DNA of 64,000 nucleotides from Rana temporaria (GCF_905171775.1 NC_053489.1:145058142-145122141); one strand, 5' to 3'; positions 1 through 11,148 are shown, numbered from the stretch's first letter. Notes: a model not told the origin generated them from the sequence alone. Numbers and translations: made by a program.

Positions 1-606
1 GGAGAAAGGTGATTTCAATCCAGCTGTTGCCAAAGCCAATCTCCTAGAAAAAATTCTGCCAACCGGCATTACCCTAGATGCAAAAGCCAATTGACCAAAG
101 AGAGATTGCAGCTCTTTTAAAATCACCTTCCTCCTACGTAACATACAACAAATTGTGAGCTGTAGACGAGCTATCTTTACTTCAGGTAGTTGAAACATAA
201 ATAAATTTGTATCAATGCTTATGCCCAAAAAATCCAGCTTCGTCACTGGCGGAAAAGTCTTTTCTTTTGCAATCGGAATACCGAAATATTCCGCAATCAC
301 TAGGAAAAGATGCAATATTAAATTACAAATGGGAGAGTCCGGAGGCCCTATAAATAAATAATCATCAAGGTAATGGATGATTCCATTACTACCTGATTCA
401 AAACTAATTACCCACTGCAAGAAAGATGCGAACAATTCAAAATAATGGCAAGACATTGAGCAACCCATTGGGAGGCACATATCATAGAAAAATGTATCCT
501 CAAAACAAAAACCCAAGGAACTAAAAGCTTCGGGCGCAATGGGCAGTAATCTAAAAGCTGATTGAATGTCGGATTTTGCTAGTAAGGCGCCTATTGTTCC
601 AAATGT
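1..606 (-). pseudogene. DIRS/Ngaro-type reverse transcriptase, partial
   Basis: Read on the minus strand from about 606 down to the window edge there is an open frame of about 200 codons. It starts near ALLAKSDIQSAFRLLPI, then shows LPMGCSMSCHYFELF, the catalytic YLDD box (YLDDYLFIG), LDFLGI, LKELQSLFGQLAFASRV and VGRIFSRRLALATAG. That order is typical of the RT of DIRS-order (Ngaro/DIRS) retroelements, which copy RNA into DNA and integrate with a tyrosine recombinase. The frame is lost upstream of about 606 (stop codons, apparent frameshift), so the copy is damaged. RNase H and recombinase would lie outside the window. The Ngaro versus DIRS choice is uncertain; the RT assignment is firm. Confidence 0.8.
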
Positions 607-808
607 TTTCCTTTATATTCAAAGCCAGGTGAAATCCCAATGGAGAAATCTCACATGGCAAAACTTCTTTAAGACAGTTTTCAGGAATTTCAGAATGACT
701 TTTCTCTCTTATAGTGTGTGAAGACGCTTCACTATTCCCTAACCAAACACTTGAATGTAAATTAGAAGGTGTAGGTTTAAGTGAATCAGTTAATTTATCA
801 ATTTTTTT

Positions 809-1465
809 TTAAAGTAGTGAAATTAAGCTGCCTTCTATTAACTCACCAGCAGATGCCGCTGGAGCGCTTGAAGCCGCAGCAGACTGACTTGTGTTCCCGT
901 CCTGCCTTTCGACTGCCATCGCCGTACCCAGCTGTTCACGCCTGGAGACATGCGATGCTGACGGTCCCGCTTGGTTCTTTCCTGGAGCCTGTGAAAGGAA
1001 AGAGACATTTTCTCCCCTAGGCGGGGATGGCTGAGCCTTGGTCCTACCACCTCTGCCTCGCCCCGGGGACGGCGAGGCATTCTTCAGTTTTTTAGACGCC
1101 TTCCGGGCACTGCTTACACCGGCTCTGACGTCACTCACTACCTCCTCCTCCGGACGATATTCCGGCATCCCGCGAGATGCCTCTGACGTCGACGGACGCT
1201 CCGGCGGGCGAGTGCGCTGAGACCTGCGGGCTGGGAGAGAAAGAACATCCAGAGGGGGCGGCTCACACGGAGACACTATCTCACCCTCCTCCAGACCGGC
1301 CGCGCTCCCGACCGCAACTTCAACGCCATGGTCCACGGCAGACGGTTCTTTGATAGCCGACAGGCATCTCTCCAGCCATTCTTCTCCTCCTTCGGTCTCC
1401 GCTCTTTCCAGGATTCTTTTCACCAGCGCTCTCATCGCCTCAGAAGCAAGCAGGCTCATCCTCAC
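809..1465 (-). CDS. Gag-like ORF1 of the DIRS/Ngaro element
   Basis: A 218-residue open frame on the same strand as, and upstream of, the RT. The N-terminal 40 residues look helical (MRMSLLASEAMRALVKRIL); the rest is rich in Arg, Ser, Pro and Gly and looks disordered, with a basic stretch around GRGRGGRTKA. No CCHC zinc knuckle is visible. Position, strand and a TATA box about 60 bp upstream fit an ORF1/gag-like nucleic-acid-binding protein of the retroelement. I do not recognise a specific family. The overlapping frames on both strands are taken as shadows. Confidence 0.45.
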   Translation of the reverse strand: MRMSLLASEAMRALVKRILERAETEGGEEWLERCLSAIKEPSAVDHGVEVAVGSAAGLEEGEIVSPCEPPPLDVLSLPARRSQRTRPPERPSTSEASRGMPEYRPEEEVVSDVRAGVSSARKASKKLKNASPSPGRGRGGRTKAQPSPPRGENVSFLSQAPGKNQAGPSASHVSRREQLGTAMAVERQDGNTSQSAAASSAPAASAGELIEGSLISLL

Positions 1466-1690
1466 AGCGTCCGGAGCTCTTCACACTGTAAGGTAAAAGT
1501 GCCTGAACTGCCTATGCGGGGGGGTTTATATACCCCTCGCCGCACGTGTATGACTCATACATTACACGTGAACTTCCCGCTCAAAAACACCTGTTTTACT
1601 GTACAACACACGTGACTTTCCCGCCCAAATGCCTCACATTCTATAGGCCTCCTTTTAACCCTTCTAAATTTGTTTAAAACAGCAGGGATA
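1466..1690 (-). promoter_or_regulatory. Probable terminal repeat/promoter of the DIRS/Ngaro element
   Basis: On the minus strand TATATAAA (1525-1532 as read on plus: tttatata) sits about 60 bp upstream of the gag-like start. The block also holds repeated CACGTG-containing motifs followed by cttcccgc (around 1566-1582 and 1606-1624). This looks like the internal or terminal promoter of the retroelement; no transcription start can be fixed from sequence. Confidence 0.4.
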
Positions 1691-1714
1691 GCCACACTCC
1701 CATGCTGTGGGCAC

Positions 1715-1829
1715 TAATCATGCCCCCTTGCTCATTGTAGTAATGTGTCATTTCTTCAGTGTTGTCACATGAAAAGGTATAATAAAATATTTACAAAAAT
1801 GTGAGGGGTGTACTCACTTTTGTGAGATA

Positions 1830-1833
<4 letters not shown>
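1715..1833. mobile_element. Tc1/mariner terminal fragment
   Basis: The stretch ending gtgtactcacttttgtgaga is the terminal inverted repeat and flank of a widespread Tc1-like family; only one end is present. It abuts a TA microsatellite. Confidence 0.6.

Positions 1834-1861
<28 letters not shown>
1832..1861. repeat. (TA)n microsatellite
   Basis: Uninterrupted TA dinucleotide run at the end of the Tc1 terminus. Confidence 0.95.
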
Positions 1862-1864
<3 letters not shown>

Positions 1865-1920
1865 GTATCTTGCAAAAGTTTTACCTTGTACTCAGCAGTT
1901 TAGCCACCATTGTGTGAGCA

Positions 1921-2494
1921 TGCCGGGTACACACAACAATGTTTTTCGGGTTGTAAAAAATGAAGTTTTTTTTTTTAATGTCATTAAAAACGATTGTGTG
2001 TGGGCTCCAGAGCATATTTCACAATGTAAAAAATGGGCATTAAAAATTTAGAACATGCTCGAAATTTTCACGTTGTTTTTAACGTTGTCCTTTTTAACGT
2101 CATAAAAAATGGTCGTGTGTGGGCTTTAACGACGTGAAAAAAATATGCATGCTCGGAATCAAATTATGATACGGGAGCGCTCGCTCTGGTAAAACTAGTG
2201 CTCGTAATGGAGATAGCACATTCGTCACGCTGTAACAGACTGAAAAGCGCGAAGACTGAAAAGCGCGAATCATCTCTCACCAAACTTTTACTAACACGAA
2301 ATCAGCAAAAGCAGCCCAAAGGGTGGTGCCATCTGAATAGAGCTTGCCCTTATAGTGCCGTCGTACGTGTTGTACGTCACCGCGCTTTGCTAGAGCATTT
2401 TTTTTCACGATCGTGAAGGCCGGTTTAACAATAATCGGGTTGAAAAAAACTTTGTTTTTTCTAGACCATTAAAAATGGTGGTGTGTACGCGGCA
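1921..2494. mobile_element. Hairpin MITE, GTACACAC-terminus family
   Basis: Starts tgccgggtacacac and ends gtgtgtacgcggca, with diffuse internal inverted repeats around AACGTTGTCC/TTTTTAACG blocks. The termini match about nine other elements in this window. No coding capacity. The flanking 3 bp do not match here (gca versus tta). Confidence 0.7.
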
Positions 2495-2517
2495 TTAGAA
2501 CCTGGTATGAATGCAAT

Positions 2518-2772
2518 GGAGTTGATTTACTAAAGGCAAATAAGCTTTTCACTTTGCAATGAAATTTGTCCCAGTGAATATATTGACATTTCCTTTATCA
2601 AAGAATATCCAATCACATGCAAGGAAGATAAAAAAGCAGCATTTGCACATGACTGGATGATAGAAGTCTGCAGTGCTTCACTTCATTCTCTATGCTCTGA
2701 TAAAAATTGCCTTGGAAAAAAAAATTGCTCTTGCAAAGTGAACAGCCTGTTTGCTGTTAGTAAAACAACGTG
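2518..2772. mobile_element. Hairpin MITE, GTTGATTTACTAAAGG family
   Basis: Begins ggagttgatttactaaagg; its end, tgctgttagtaaaacaac, is the approximate inverse. The interior carries caatcacatgcaagg and a Tgcacatgactggatgat block. A diverged second copy lies at 20928. Non-coding; superfamily not assigned. Confidence 0.65.
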
Positions 2773-2954
2773 GTTATAGGACACAGAAGGGAACTGCATG
2801 TTGTATTATTGTATGCTGTTCTTTCACACAAGCACAATTTTTGTTAATGGAATGAAGACACGTACATACTGTACAGAATGCTCAATAAAATAAATACAAA
2901 AAATACCGGTAAATAAATTATGCTATTTGTTGATGTTTGTTTGAATCGTGTAAG

Positions 2955-3072
2955 TCTTGCAAAAAAAGCTTGAAATCAGGCGCATAGATACGACAGCTCA
3001 GACTCAGAGATACGACGGCGTATCTGGAGATACGCCGTCGCCGTCGTATCTCCTTTGAGAATCTGGGCCTGA
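2955..3072. repeat. Harbinger-like MITE fragment (palindromic)
   Basis: Contains gatacgacggcgtatc followed by its inverse and ends gagaatctgggcc, the terminus of the GGGCCAGATTC family seen at 13825 and 38512. One end only. Confidence 0.55.
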
Positions 3073-3535
3073 GTGAACAAATCATTAATGACATATCAGG
3101 CTTCCTAGTTAATTATAATAAAATCTGAAGTAAGGTTAGAACTATGTGTCCTGGTTATCAGCCTTTTGATGATTTGAATAGGCACTACAGATTTGTGATA
3201 TTAACAAGAACAGATCTGTAAATTATAATTTTTTATTTTTTTGAAAAAGCACTATGAGTAAACATAAGGGGAGACCCAGATGGCTAACATTACAGCTGCT
3301 ACACAAATGGATTAGACTAGATTATTACAAGCCCAAAATTTGCCAGGTTGTTTGTGTTTAGGACATTTTCACTGTGACAAAACATTCATCTTTTCAGCTG
3401 TGTCCAAACTACAGCATAATTATTAACTCAGCAAAGATAAACACATCTACGGCGTGGAGTGCGATAATTACAGCTTTTTCTTCTATTTATTTATATATTA
3501 ATATATATTTAATGCCTAAAGCTAAATAAATTATA
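3073..3535. other. No recognised feature
   Basis: AT-rich single-copy-looking DNA without ORFs, repeats or signals that I can identify. Confidence 0.5.
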
Positions 3536-3602
3536 TACACTGAGCAAAATTATAAATGCAACACTTTTGTTTTTGCCCCATTCATCATGAGCTGAACTTA
3601 AA

Positions 3603-4183
3603 GGGCCAGATTCACATAGGTTAGCAGATCTTTAGATCCGCGTAACCTATGTGATTTAAGATCCGCCGCCGCAAGTTTTTGAGGCAAGTGGGTAATTCAC
3701 AAAGCACTTACCTCAAAACTTGCGGCGGCGTATCGTAAATCCCCCGGCGGAATTCAAATTCCGCGGCTAGGGGGAGTGTACTATTCAAATCAGGCGCGTT
3801 CCCGCGCCGATCGAATAGCGCATGCGCCGTCCGCAAATTTACCCAGCGTGCATTGCGCTAAATGACGTCGCAAGGACGTCATTGGTTTCGACGTGAACGT
3901 AAATGGCGTCCAGCCCCATTCATGGACGAGTTACGCAAATGACGTAAAATTTTTAAATCGCAACGCAGGAACGACGGCCATACTTAACATTGGCTGCGCC
4001 TCATAGACCCAGGGGTAACTATCCGCTGGAAAAAGCTGAACGCAAACGATGTAAAAAAAAAGCGCCGGGCCGTCGTTCGTTTCTGAATCGGCGTATCTCC
4101 TCATTTGCATATTCGTTGCGTAAATAAACCGAAACACCGCCTATCGGCCGGCCTGGAATTGCAGCCTAAGATCTAAGCCTAAA
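3603..4183. mobile_element. Harbinger-like MITE, GGGCCAGATTC family, nested and incomplete
   Basis: Starts gggccagattcacatagg, then gcaagtttttgaggcaagtg and its inverse cacttacctcaaaacttgc. The interior resembles the elements at 13825, 38512 and 43244 (gcgcatgcgcc, ctcccgcgcc, gacggccatactt). Its right terminus is missing, apparently replaced by the AATTCG block. Confidence 0.65.
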
Positions 4184-5222
4184 AAAAAATCGTTTTTTTC
4201 GTTTATGTTATTTTCGTTTTTTTTTTTTTTCGGAAATTCGGGAAAATCGAAAAAAAAAATTGTTTTTATTTATTCGTTTTTTTTTTTCGGAAATTCGGGA
4301 AGATCGAAAAAATGTATTTTTCCGTTTTATTTGTTTTTTCGGAAATTCGTAAATTCGGGAAATTCGAAAATTCGGAAATTCGAAAATTCGGAATTCGGAA
4401 TTTTCGGATTTCCGAAAGGGCAAAAAAATAATAAAACGGAAAAAACGAAATTTCCGGAAAAAAAATGAAACGAAAATTAATTTTTTTTCGGAAATTAGTA
4501 AAAAAAAACGGAAAATTCGTAAATGAAAAAATTCGAAATTTCGAATTTTCTAAATTTTTACTTTCGAATTTCGAAATTTTCAATTTTTAATTTGAAAATT
4601 CGGGATTTCGGAATTTCTAAAATTTGAAAATTTCGAAATTCGAAAGTAAAAATTTTAAAAATTCGAAATTTCGAAAATTGAAAAATTCGAAATTTGAAAA
4701 ATTTCTAGAATAAAAAAAAAACGAAAAGTTTCCGAATTTCCGAAATGCGAAAATTCGGAAATTTAAAAATTCGGAAATTTAAAAATTCGGAAATTTAAAA
4801 ATTCGGAAATTTAAAAAAATCGAAAATTCGAAGTTAAAAAAATCGAAAATTCGAAATTGAAAAATTCGATATTTTGAAAATTTTCGTATTTCCGAAATTC
4901 GGAAATACGAAAATTCGGACATTTAAAAATTCGGAAATACGAAAGTTCGAGAAAATAAATTCCGAAAATCGGAAATTAAAAAATTCGGAAATTCGAATTT
5001 TCGGAACTCCGAAAATTCGGAAATTGAAAAATTCGAAAATACGAAAATTTGGAAATTCGGAAATTCAAATTTTTCGGAAATCCGAAAATTCGGAAATTCG
5101 AAATTTTCAGAAGTCCAAAAATTCGGAAATAAAAAATTTGTGAAAACGAAAATTCGAAATGAACGAATTTCCGAATTTTCGTTAAAAAACGAATTAGAAA
5201 CTAAACGAATTGCACATGTCTA
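4184..5222. repeat. AAATTCGG-type low-complexity fold-back block
   Basis: About 1 kb built from degenerate aaattcggaaattcg units. The first part reads mainly as tttcgg and the later part as ccgaaattc, so opposite halves can pair. It ends gaattgcacatgtctattg; the inverse tagacatgtgca also begins the block at 23043. Open frames here (up to 122 codons of Phe, Arg, Lys, Asn, Ser) are compositional artefacts. Confidence 0.75.
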
Positions 5223-5310
5223 TTGTTCACAAATCTGTCTAAATGTGTGTTAGTGAGCACTTGCCGAGATAATCCATCCACTCCACAGGTGTGGCATATC
5301 AAGATGATGA

Positions 5311-6301
5311 TTAACTGCTTGCCGACCAGCCGCCGTTATACAGCGGCAGGTCGGCTCTGCTGGGCGAGATCACATAGCTATACGTCATCTTGTCGAGCAG
5401 CCAATAGGGGCGCGCGCAATCACCGCCGGGCACCCGCGATCGCTTGTTACAGAACGAGAACCGGGAGCTGTGTGTGTAAACACATAGCTCCTGGTCCTGT
5501 CAGGGGGGAAATTACCTATCGTCTGTTCATACAATGTATGAACAGCGATCAGTCATTTCCCCAAGTCAGTCCACCCCCCCCCTTCAGTTAGAACACACCC
5601 AGGGAACATGATTAACCCCTTCCTCACCCCCTAGTGTTAACCCCTTTACTGCCAGTGGCATTTTTATAGTAATCAATGCATTTTTATAGCACTGATTGCT
5701 ATAAAAATGCCAATGGTCCCAAAAATGTGTCAAAAGTGTCCGAAGTGTCCGCCATAATGTTGCAGTACCGATAAAAATCGCTGATCGCCGCCATTACTAG
5801 TAAAAAAAAAATATTAAGAAAAATGCCATAAAACTATCCCCTATTTTGTAAACGCTATAACTTTTGCGCAAACCAATCAATAAACACTTATTGCGTTTTT
5901 TTTTTTTACGAATAATATGTAGAATACATATCGGCCTAAACTGAGGAAAATTTTTTTTTTTTTATATATATTTTTGGGGGAAATTTATTACAGCAAAAAG
6001 TAAAAAATATAATTTTTTTTCAAAATTGTCGCTCTATTTTTATTTTATATATTTTATAAATATTTATAGCGCAAAAATTAAAAACCGCAGAGGTGCGCAG
6101 GGGTGCGCAAAAATCAAAAACCGCAGAGGTGATCAAATACCACCAAAAGAAAGCTCTAGTTGTGGGAAGAAAAGGACGCCAATTTTGTTTGGGAGCCACG
6201 TCGCACAACCGCGTAATTGTCAGTTAAAGCGACACAGTGCCGAATCGCAAAAAGTGGCCTGGTCTTTGACCAGCAATATGGTCCTGGGGTTAAGTGGTTA
6301 A
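5311..6301 (+). mobile_element. Non-autonomous piggyBac-like TTAA element (family A)
   Basis: Flanked by TTAA at 5311-5314 and 6298-6301. Starts ttaactgcttgccgaccagc and ends ggggttaagtggttaa. Internal landmarks shared with five other copies are ctataacttttgcgcaaacc, gaaagctctagttgtggg and gggagccacgtcgcac. Removing it with one TTAA rejoins the Tc1 sequence gatgattaa-acagtatgatt. No transposase. Confidence 0.85.
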
Positions 6302-6362
6302 ACAGTATGATTATTGCACAGGTGTGGCCACTCTAAAATGTGCAGTTTTATCACATAGCACA

Positions 6363-6960
6363 ATGCCGCAGATGTCGCAAGTTTTGAGGGAACGTGCAAT
6401 TGGCATGCTGACTGCAGGAATGTCCAGCTGAACTGTTGCCCTCAAATTGAATGTTCATTTCTCTACCATAAGCCGTCTCCAAAGGCGTTTCAGAGAATTT
6501 GGCAGTACATCCAACCAGCCTCACAACAACAGACCACGTGTAACCACACCAGCCCAGGACCTCCACATCCAGCATCTTCACCTCCAAGATCGTCTGAGGC
6601 CAGCCACCCGGGCAGCTGCAGCAAAAATCGGTTTGCATTACCAAAGAATTTCTGCACAAACTGTAAGAAACCCACTCAGAGAAGCTCATCTGCATGCTCT
6701 TCGTCCTCACCGGGGTCTCGACCTGACTGCAGTTTGTCGTCGTAACCGACTTGAGCGGGCAATTGCTCACATTCAATGGCACTTCTGGCACTTTGGAGAG
6801 GTGTTCTCTTCACGGATGAATAACATTTTCAAGTGGCCTTTTATTGTGGCCAGCCTAAGGCACACCTGTGCAATAATCATGCTGTCTTATCAGCATATGG
6901 ATATGCCATACCTGTGAGGTGGAGGAATTATCTCGGAAAAGGAGAAGTTCTCACTAACAC
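6363..6960 (+). pseudogene. Tc1 transposase, N-terminal part, broken
   Basis: From the ATG at 6363 the frame reads MPQMSQVLRERAIGMLTAG, then meets a stop near 6430. It resumes with the helix-turn-helix part (NVHFSTISRLQRRFREFGS) and the linker (RISAQTVRNPLREAHLHALR). The first catalytic block, normally TDES, is hit by a frameshift near 6812-6820, after which sequence jumps to the 3' untranslated region, so two of three catalytic acidic residues are absent. The enzyme would cut and paste Tc1 DNA at TA sites; this copy cannot. Confidence 0.85.
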
Positions 6961-7159
6961 AGATTTAGACCGATTTGTGAACAATATGTGAGAGCAATAG
7001 GCCTTTTGTGTCCATAGAAAAAGTTGTTGATCTTTAAGTTCCACTCATGATAAATAGGGGCAAACACAAAAGTGTTGCGTTTATAATTTTGCTCAGTGTA
7101 TGTTAGAGAGGTATCTTGCATGTTTGGAGGGTCTTTTGTTGGTGTGCCTGTCAGGCATT

Positions 7160-8015
7160 TTGACCACTTCAGCTCTGGAAGATTTACCCCCCTTCATGAC
7201 CAGACCGTTCTTTGCTATACAGCATTGCGTTATTTTAACTGACAATACCTGGTTGCGCAACACTACCTAAACACATTTTATAACCATGTTCCCCCTACAA
7301 ATAGAGCTTTCTTTTGGTGGCATTTAATCACCTCTTCGGTTTTCATTTTTTGCACTACAAACAATTTTGAAAATATATACAGTATATATTTTTTAACTTT
7401 CTGCTATAAAACATATCCAATAACAAAATGAAAAAAAAAAATCGAATTTGGGCCAATATGTATTCTGCTACATATATTTGGTAAAAAAATATAGCGGGAC
7501 TGCAATATTGTGGCGGACAGTCGGGACACTAACTGGCACTTTTTGCAGACCATTGGCACTAATACAGTGATCAGTGCTAAAAAATATGCACTGTCACTGT
7601 ACTAATGATACTGGCAGGGAAGTCGTTTACATCAGGGACAATCAAAGGGTTACATGTGTGCCTGACCGGTGCTTTACTACTGTGGGGGAGTTGTTTGTAC
7701 AAGGAGAAGGCATGGATTAGTGCCCCTGATTAGCAGAGACACAGGATCTGTGTTCTGTAGTGACAGAACGGCAACTTGCATTGTTTACATCGGCAGACTG
7801 CCATTCAGTCGGTGTACTGAAGCATCGGCGGTTGCTGGTGGACATTGAGTCCTCTGTACCCGGCAATCAACTCCCGCTGTGTCTAAACAAAGCAGGAGCG
7901 AGACACTGGTGGCGATCTCAGACCCGGAAGGGCAGGATCACAAACTAGGTACATGATCCTGTGCAGGAGATCCACCTTGCCATATGTATACAGTATATGG
8001 TCGGCAAGAGGTTAA
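7160..8015 (-). mobile_element. Non-autonomous TTAA element, piggyBac-like
   Basis: Left end tgaccacttcagctctgga (target TTGA, one change from TTAA), right TTAA at 8012-8015 after ggtcggcaagagg. The left 45 bp match the inverse of the end of the piggyBac relic at 33220. Shares agagctttcttttggtggca with family A. Confidence 0.75.
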
Positions 8016-8169
8016 ACACTTAATCCTAAAACTGTATACAGTGGAAAGTGCCTACAATTTCTTTTATCAGCCCAATTTCCCTCTCCTATGTAATGTAGTT
8101 TGTATGAGACACATGTTAAGACTCATGGATGGCAGTGGAGAAGGGCAACCAATATTACCAAACAGTGTT

Positions 8170-8295
8170 CACTTGGGGTGCTTGGTTTACACACACAGCT
8201 ACCGGTTCTCACTCTGTAACTATCGATCGCGGGCGCGTCTGCACCAGGGGGGGGGGGGGCGCCTATTGGCTGAAATGCGAGATGACGTGTAGCTA
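8170..8295 (-). repeat. Internal fragment of a TTAA family A element with poly-G run
   Basis: Matches the inverse of 5385-5495: ggtttacacacacagctacc, cgatcgcgggcg, cctattggctg, gatgacgtgtagcta. A run of about 12 G interrupts it near 8248-8260. No termini. Confidence 0.6.
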
Positions 8296-8554
8296 CAGCA
8301 TGTACTTAGTTGTATGTATATGTATAATTATGTATCATCATTGTACACAATGTATATGTTCATGGTATACTTTTACCAAAATGTCAGCCTTTGTATATGA
8401 TTATGTTTATGTTTTGAAAACTTTGATCGCGCATTTCTAAACCCCGGAATTGCATTTGATAAAATAAAGGTCTTATCATATATATACTCCATACACTTAT
8501 TTTTGCAGCAATAAGCCTCATTTAAAGTTCCATTCAACCTTACATTTATCAACA

Positions 8555-9404
8555 ATAACCACTTCAACACCCAGAAGAATTTACCCCCTTCCTGACCAGG
8601 CCATTTTTTGCGATACGGCATTGCGTCACTTTAATTGACAATTGCACAGTCGTGCAATGTTTTACCCAAACAAAATGTATGATGTTTTTCCCCCACAAAT
8701 AGAGCTTTCTTTTGGTGATATTTGATCACCTCTGCGCTTTTAATAAATATCCCCAAATTTAAAATAAAATAAAAATGTCTTCCTCAGTTTAGACCAATAT
8801 ATATTTTTCTACACATCTATGGTAAAAAAAAATCGCAATAGGCGTATATTGATTAGTTTGTGCAAAAGTTATAGCACCTACAAAATAGGGGATAGATTTA
8901 TGGCATTTTTTTTTTTTTTTTACTAGTAATGGCGGCAATCCGCAATTTTTATTGGGACTGCAACATTGCGGTGGACAGATCGGACTAATGTGACCCTTTT
9001 TTGGGACCGTTGAAATTTATACAGCGATCAGAGCTAAAAATAGTCACTGATTACTGTATAGATGACACTGGCAGGGAAGGGGTTAACATTAGGGGGCGAT
9101 CAAGGTGTTAAATGTGTTCCCTCAGTATGTTCTAAGTGTAAGGGGGATTGGACTGCCTGGGGGAGGAGACCGATCGTTGTTCCTATATACTAGGAAGACA
9201 CGATCTGTGTCCTCTCCCCTGCTAGAATGGGGATGTGTGTGTTTACACACACACACAACCCGTGCTGGCTCTATCAGCGATTGCAGGTGCCCGGCAGACA
9301 CCTGTACCCCTTACAGCGACCACCTTACAACTGCGGTGATTCGTGCAGGGGAGCCATTCTGCCACCATCAAACAACGTCGGGCGGGCGGTCGGCAAGAGG
9401 TTAA
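8555..9404 (-). mobile_element. Non-autonomous TTAA element, piggyBac-like
   Basis: Left end taaccacttcaacacccaga, right TTAA at 9401-9404 after ggtcggcaagagg. Same body as the 7160 copy, including ccacaaatagagctttcttt and atggcggcaatcc. The left target base is changed (ATAA). Non-coding. Confidence 0.75.
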
Positions 9405-9539
9405 ACCTTATTTGCCACATAGTTGCCCAACTAAACAGTGCATTGAGTTTGACTTGTAAGTTGTAGACATCCTGTAAAGACATTATTTCACTGCATAGGT
9501 TAATGTCATATTCAAAGACAGAAATTGTATTCTTAATCC

Positions 9540-9978
9540 CAGACCCTATATCATTTATAATGTCGCAATCACAAAAAAAATTGCTGATCACCGCCATTAC
9601 TAGTAAAAAAAAAAATATTAATACAAATGCCATAAAACTATCCCCTATTTTGTAGACGCTATAAGTTTTGCACAAACCAATCAATAAATGCTCATTACAT
9701 TTTTTTTACCAAAATTATGTAGAAGAATAAGTATTGACCTAAACTGAGGAAAACATTTTTTTTAATATATATTTTTGAGGGGATCTTTTTTTTTAGCGCA
9801 AACAATAAAAACCACAGATGTGATCAAATGCCACCAAAAGAATTTGTATTTGTGAGAAAAAAAAGAAGGTACATTTTGTTTGGGAGCCACGTCGCACGAC
9901 TGCGCAATTGTCAGTTAAAGCGACGCAGTGCCGAATCGCAAAAAGTGGCAGCCAAACTCTCCGGGGCAGAAGTGGTTA
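9540..9978 (+). mobile_element. TTAA family A element, 5' truncated
   Basis: Starts inside the element near cacaaaaaaaattgctgatc and ends cggggcagaagtggttag, where the terminal TTAA has become TTAG. Contains tgggagccacgtcgcacgac and cagtgccgaatcgcaaaaag. Confidence 0.7.
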
Positions 9979-10030
9979 GAGTCCCTAAAAATGAGAAACA
10001 ATATGTTTGAAATGACAGAGCTTGATTCTT

Positions 10031-10127
10031 TTAGGATCCATGGGTGTATGCCATCTGGTTAAGCCATTGTGTATCATTTAGGATCCATGGGTGTATGCCA
10101 TCTGGTTAAGCCATTGTGTATCATTTG
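10031..10127. repeat. 47-bp tandem duplication
   Basis: Two essentially identical copies of a unit starting aggatccatgggtgtatgcc, at 10033 and 10080. Sharp boundaries and near identity suggest a recent duplication. Confidence 0.9.
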
Positions 10128-10607
10128 GGGCTTTGCCACTACTACCCCCATTATGGCCACGAGCTCCCACATGCTTCGTTGTATACACAGAGCAGAAGAA
10201 GGTATTTTATTAATTTGCCTTCTCTTTGTCACCAGTCACCCACTCTAGATTATTTTGTAAAGGGCCTACATGCTCAGACCTGTCCTTTTTACTATTAATA
10301 TTTATTTTGCAATCTGTCGTTCGTTTGAATTTTTGCGTCCTTGATTTCCTTTCTACAAATTATGTTATATTCTTTTTAACATTTAAATGATAATAGTGTT
10401 CCTTCATATTCATATATTTCTAAAAGCTCATTTCTTTTTATTTATAGTTTTTTTTTTTTTTACTTTGGCCGTAAGCCACATAGGTTTTATTTTTAGCCTT
10501 TTAAATATATTGCCCATGGGAAAATACTTTACAGTGAGTTCACATACAGTCTTTTTGAAGAATTGCCATTTCTGTTCTGTGTTTGATGACAATATTTCCT
10601 CCCAGTC
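10128..10607. other. No recognised feature
   Basis: AT-rich DNA with short homopolymer runs (A and T near 10450). Short frames present look random. Confidence 0.5.
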
Positions 10608-10610
10608 TAA

Positions 10611-11101
10611 GGCCCCATACACACCATAGAATCTATCCGCAGATAAATCCCATCAAATGGGTTTCTGCGGATAGATCCTATGGTGTGTACACTCCTGCGG
10701 ATATTTATCCGCGGATAAATCTCCCCTGGGATGGATTTCCAGCAGATAGATATTTGCTGACATGCTCAACAAATCCATCTGCTGGAATCCATTCCAACGG
10801 ATGGATCCGCTCGTCTGTACAGACTTACCGGATCCATCCGTCCAAAGGGATTCCCCGCACGCGTCGTAATGATTTGACGCATGCGTGGAATTCCTTATAT
10901 GACAGCGTCGCGCCCGTCGCCGCGTCATAATAGCGGCGACGGCGCGACACGTCATCGGCAGAGGATTTCAGCGCGGATTTCAATGCGATGGTGTGTACAC
11001 GCCATCGCATAGAAATCTTCTGAAATCCTCGAGAGGATTTATCCGCGGATACGGTCCGCTGGACCGTATCTGCGGATAAATCCTCTCGTGTGTATGGGGC
11101 C
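10611..11101. mobile_element. Hairpin MITE, GTACACAC family
   Basis: Ends ggccccatacacacc and gtgtgtatggggcc. The interior is almost wholly palindromic blocks (atctatccgcagataaatc and inverses; gacgcatgcg; cggtccgctggaccg). Flanks are TAA left and TTA right, so the 3-bp duplication is imperfect. Sibling of 43403-43803 (shared ggatatttatccgcgg, gcatgcgtggaattcctt). Confidence 0.75.
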
Positions 11102-11148
11102 TTAAGTCTTGGAGAGCAGCCCTCATCCTTGGAAAACGTGCTCTCTCA

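Larger units (their letters stand above)
3536..7100 (+). mobile_element. Tc1-like transposon with nested insertions
   Basis: Left end CACTGAGCAAAATTATAAA (from 3538, preceded by TA) and right end whose inverse is CACTGAGCAAAATTATAAA, extending as inverted repeats of about 65 bp to gaacttaaag. The body is split by a Harbinger-like MITE (3603), an AATTCG repeat block (4184) and a TTAA element (5311). Segments 5222-5311 and 6302-7100 are the original Tc1 sequence. The central part of the transposase is deleted near 6840. Confidence 0.85.

Noticed and set aside
4205..5143. Open frames of 70-105 codons rich in Phe, Asn, Arg, Lys and Ser on both strands
   Set aside because: They come from the AAATTCGG-type repeat, which lacks stops in several frames; no real protein composition.
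6351..6791. 146-codon minus frame opposite the Tc1 transposase
   Set aside because: Antisense shadow; the plus strand shows the real transposase motifs.
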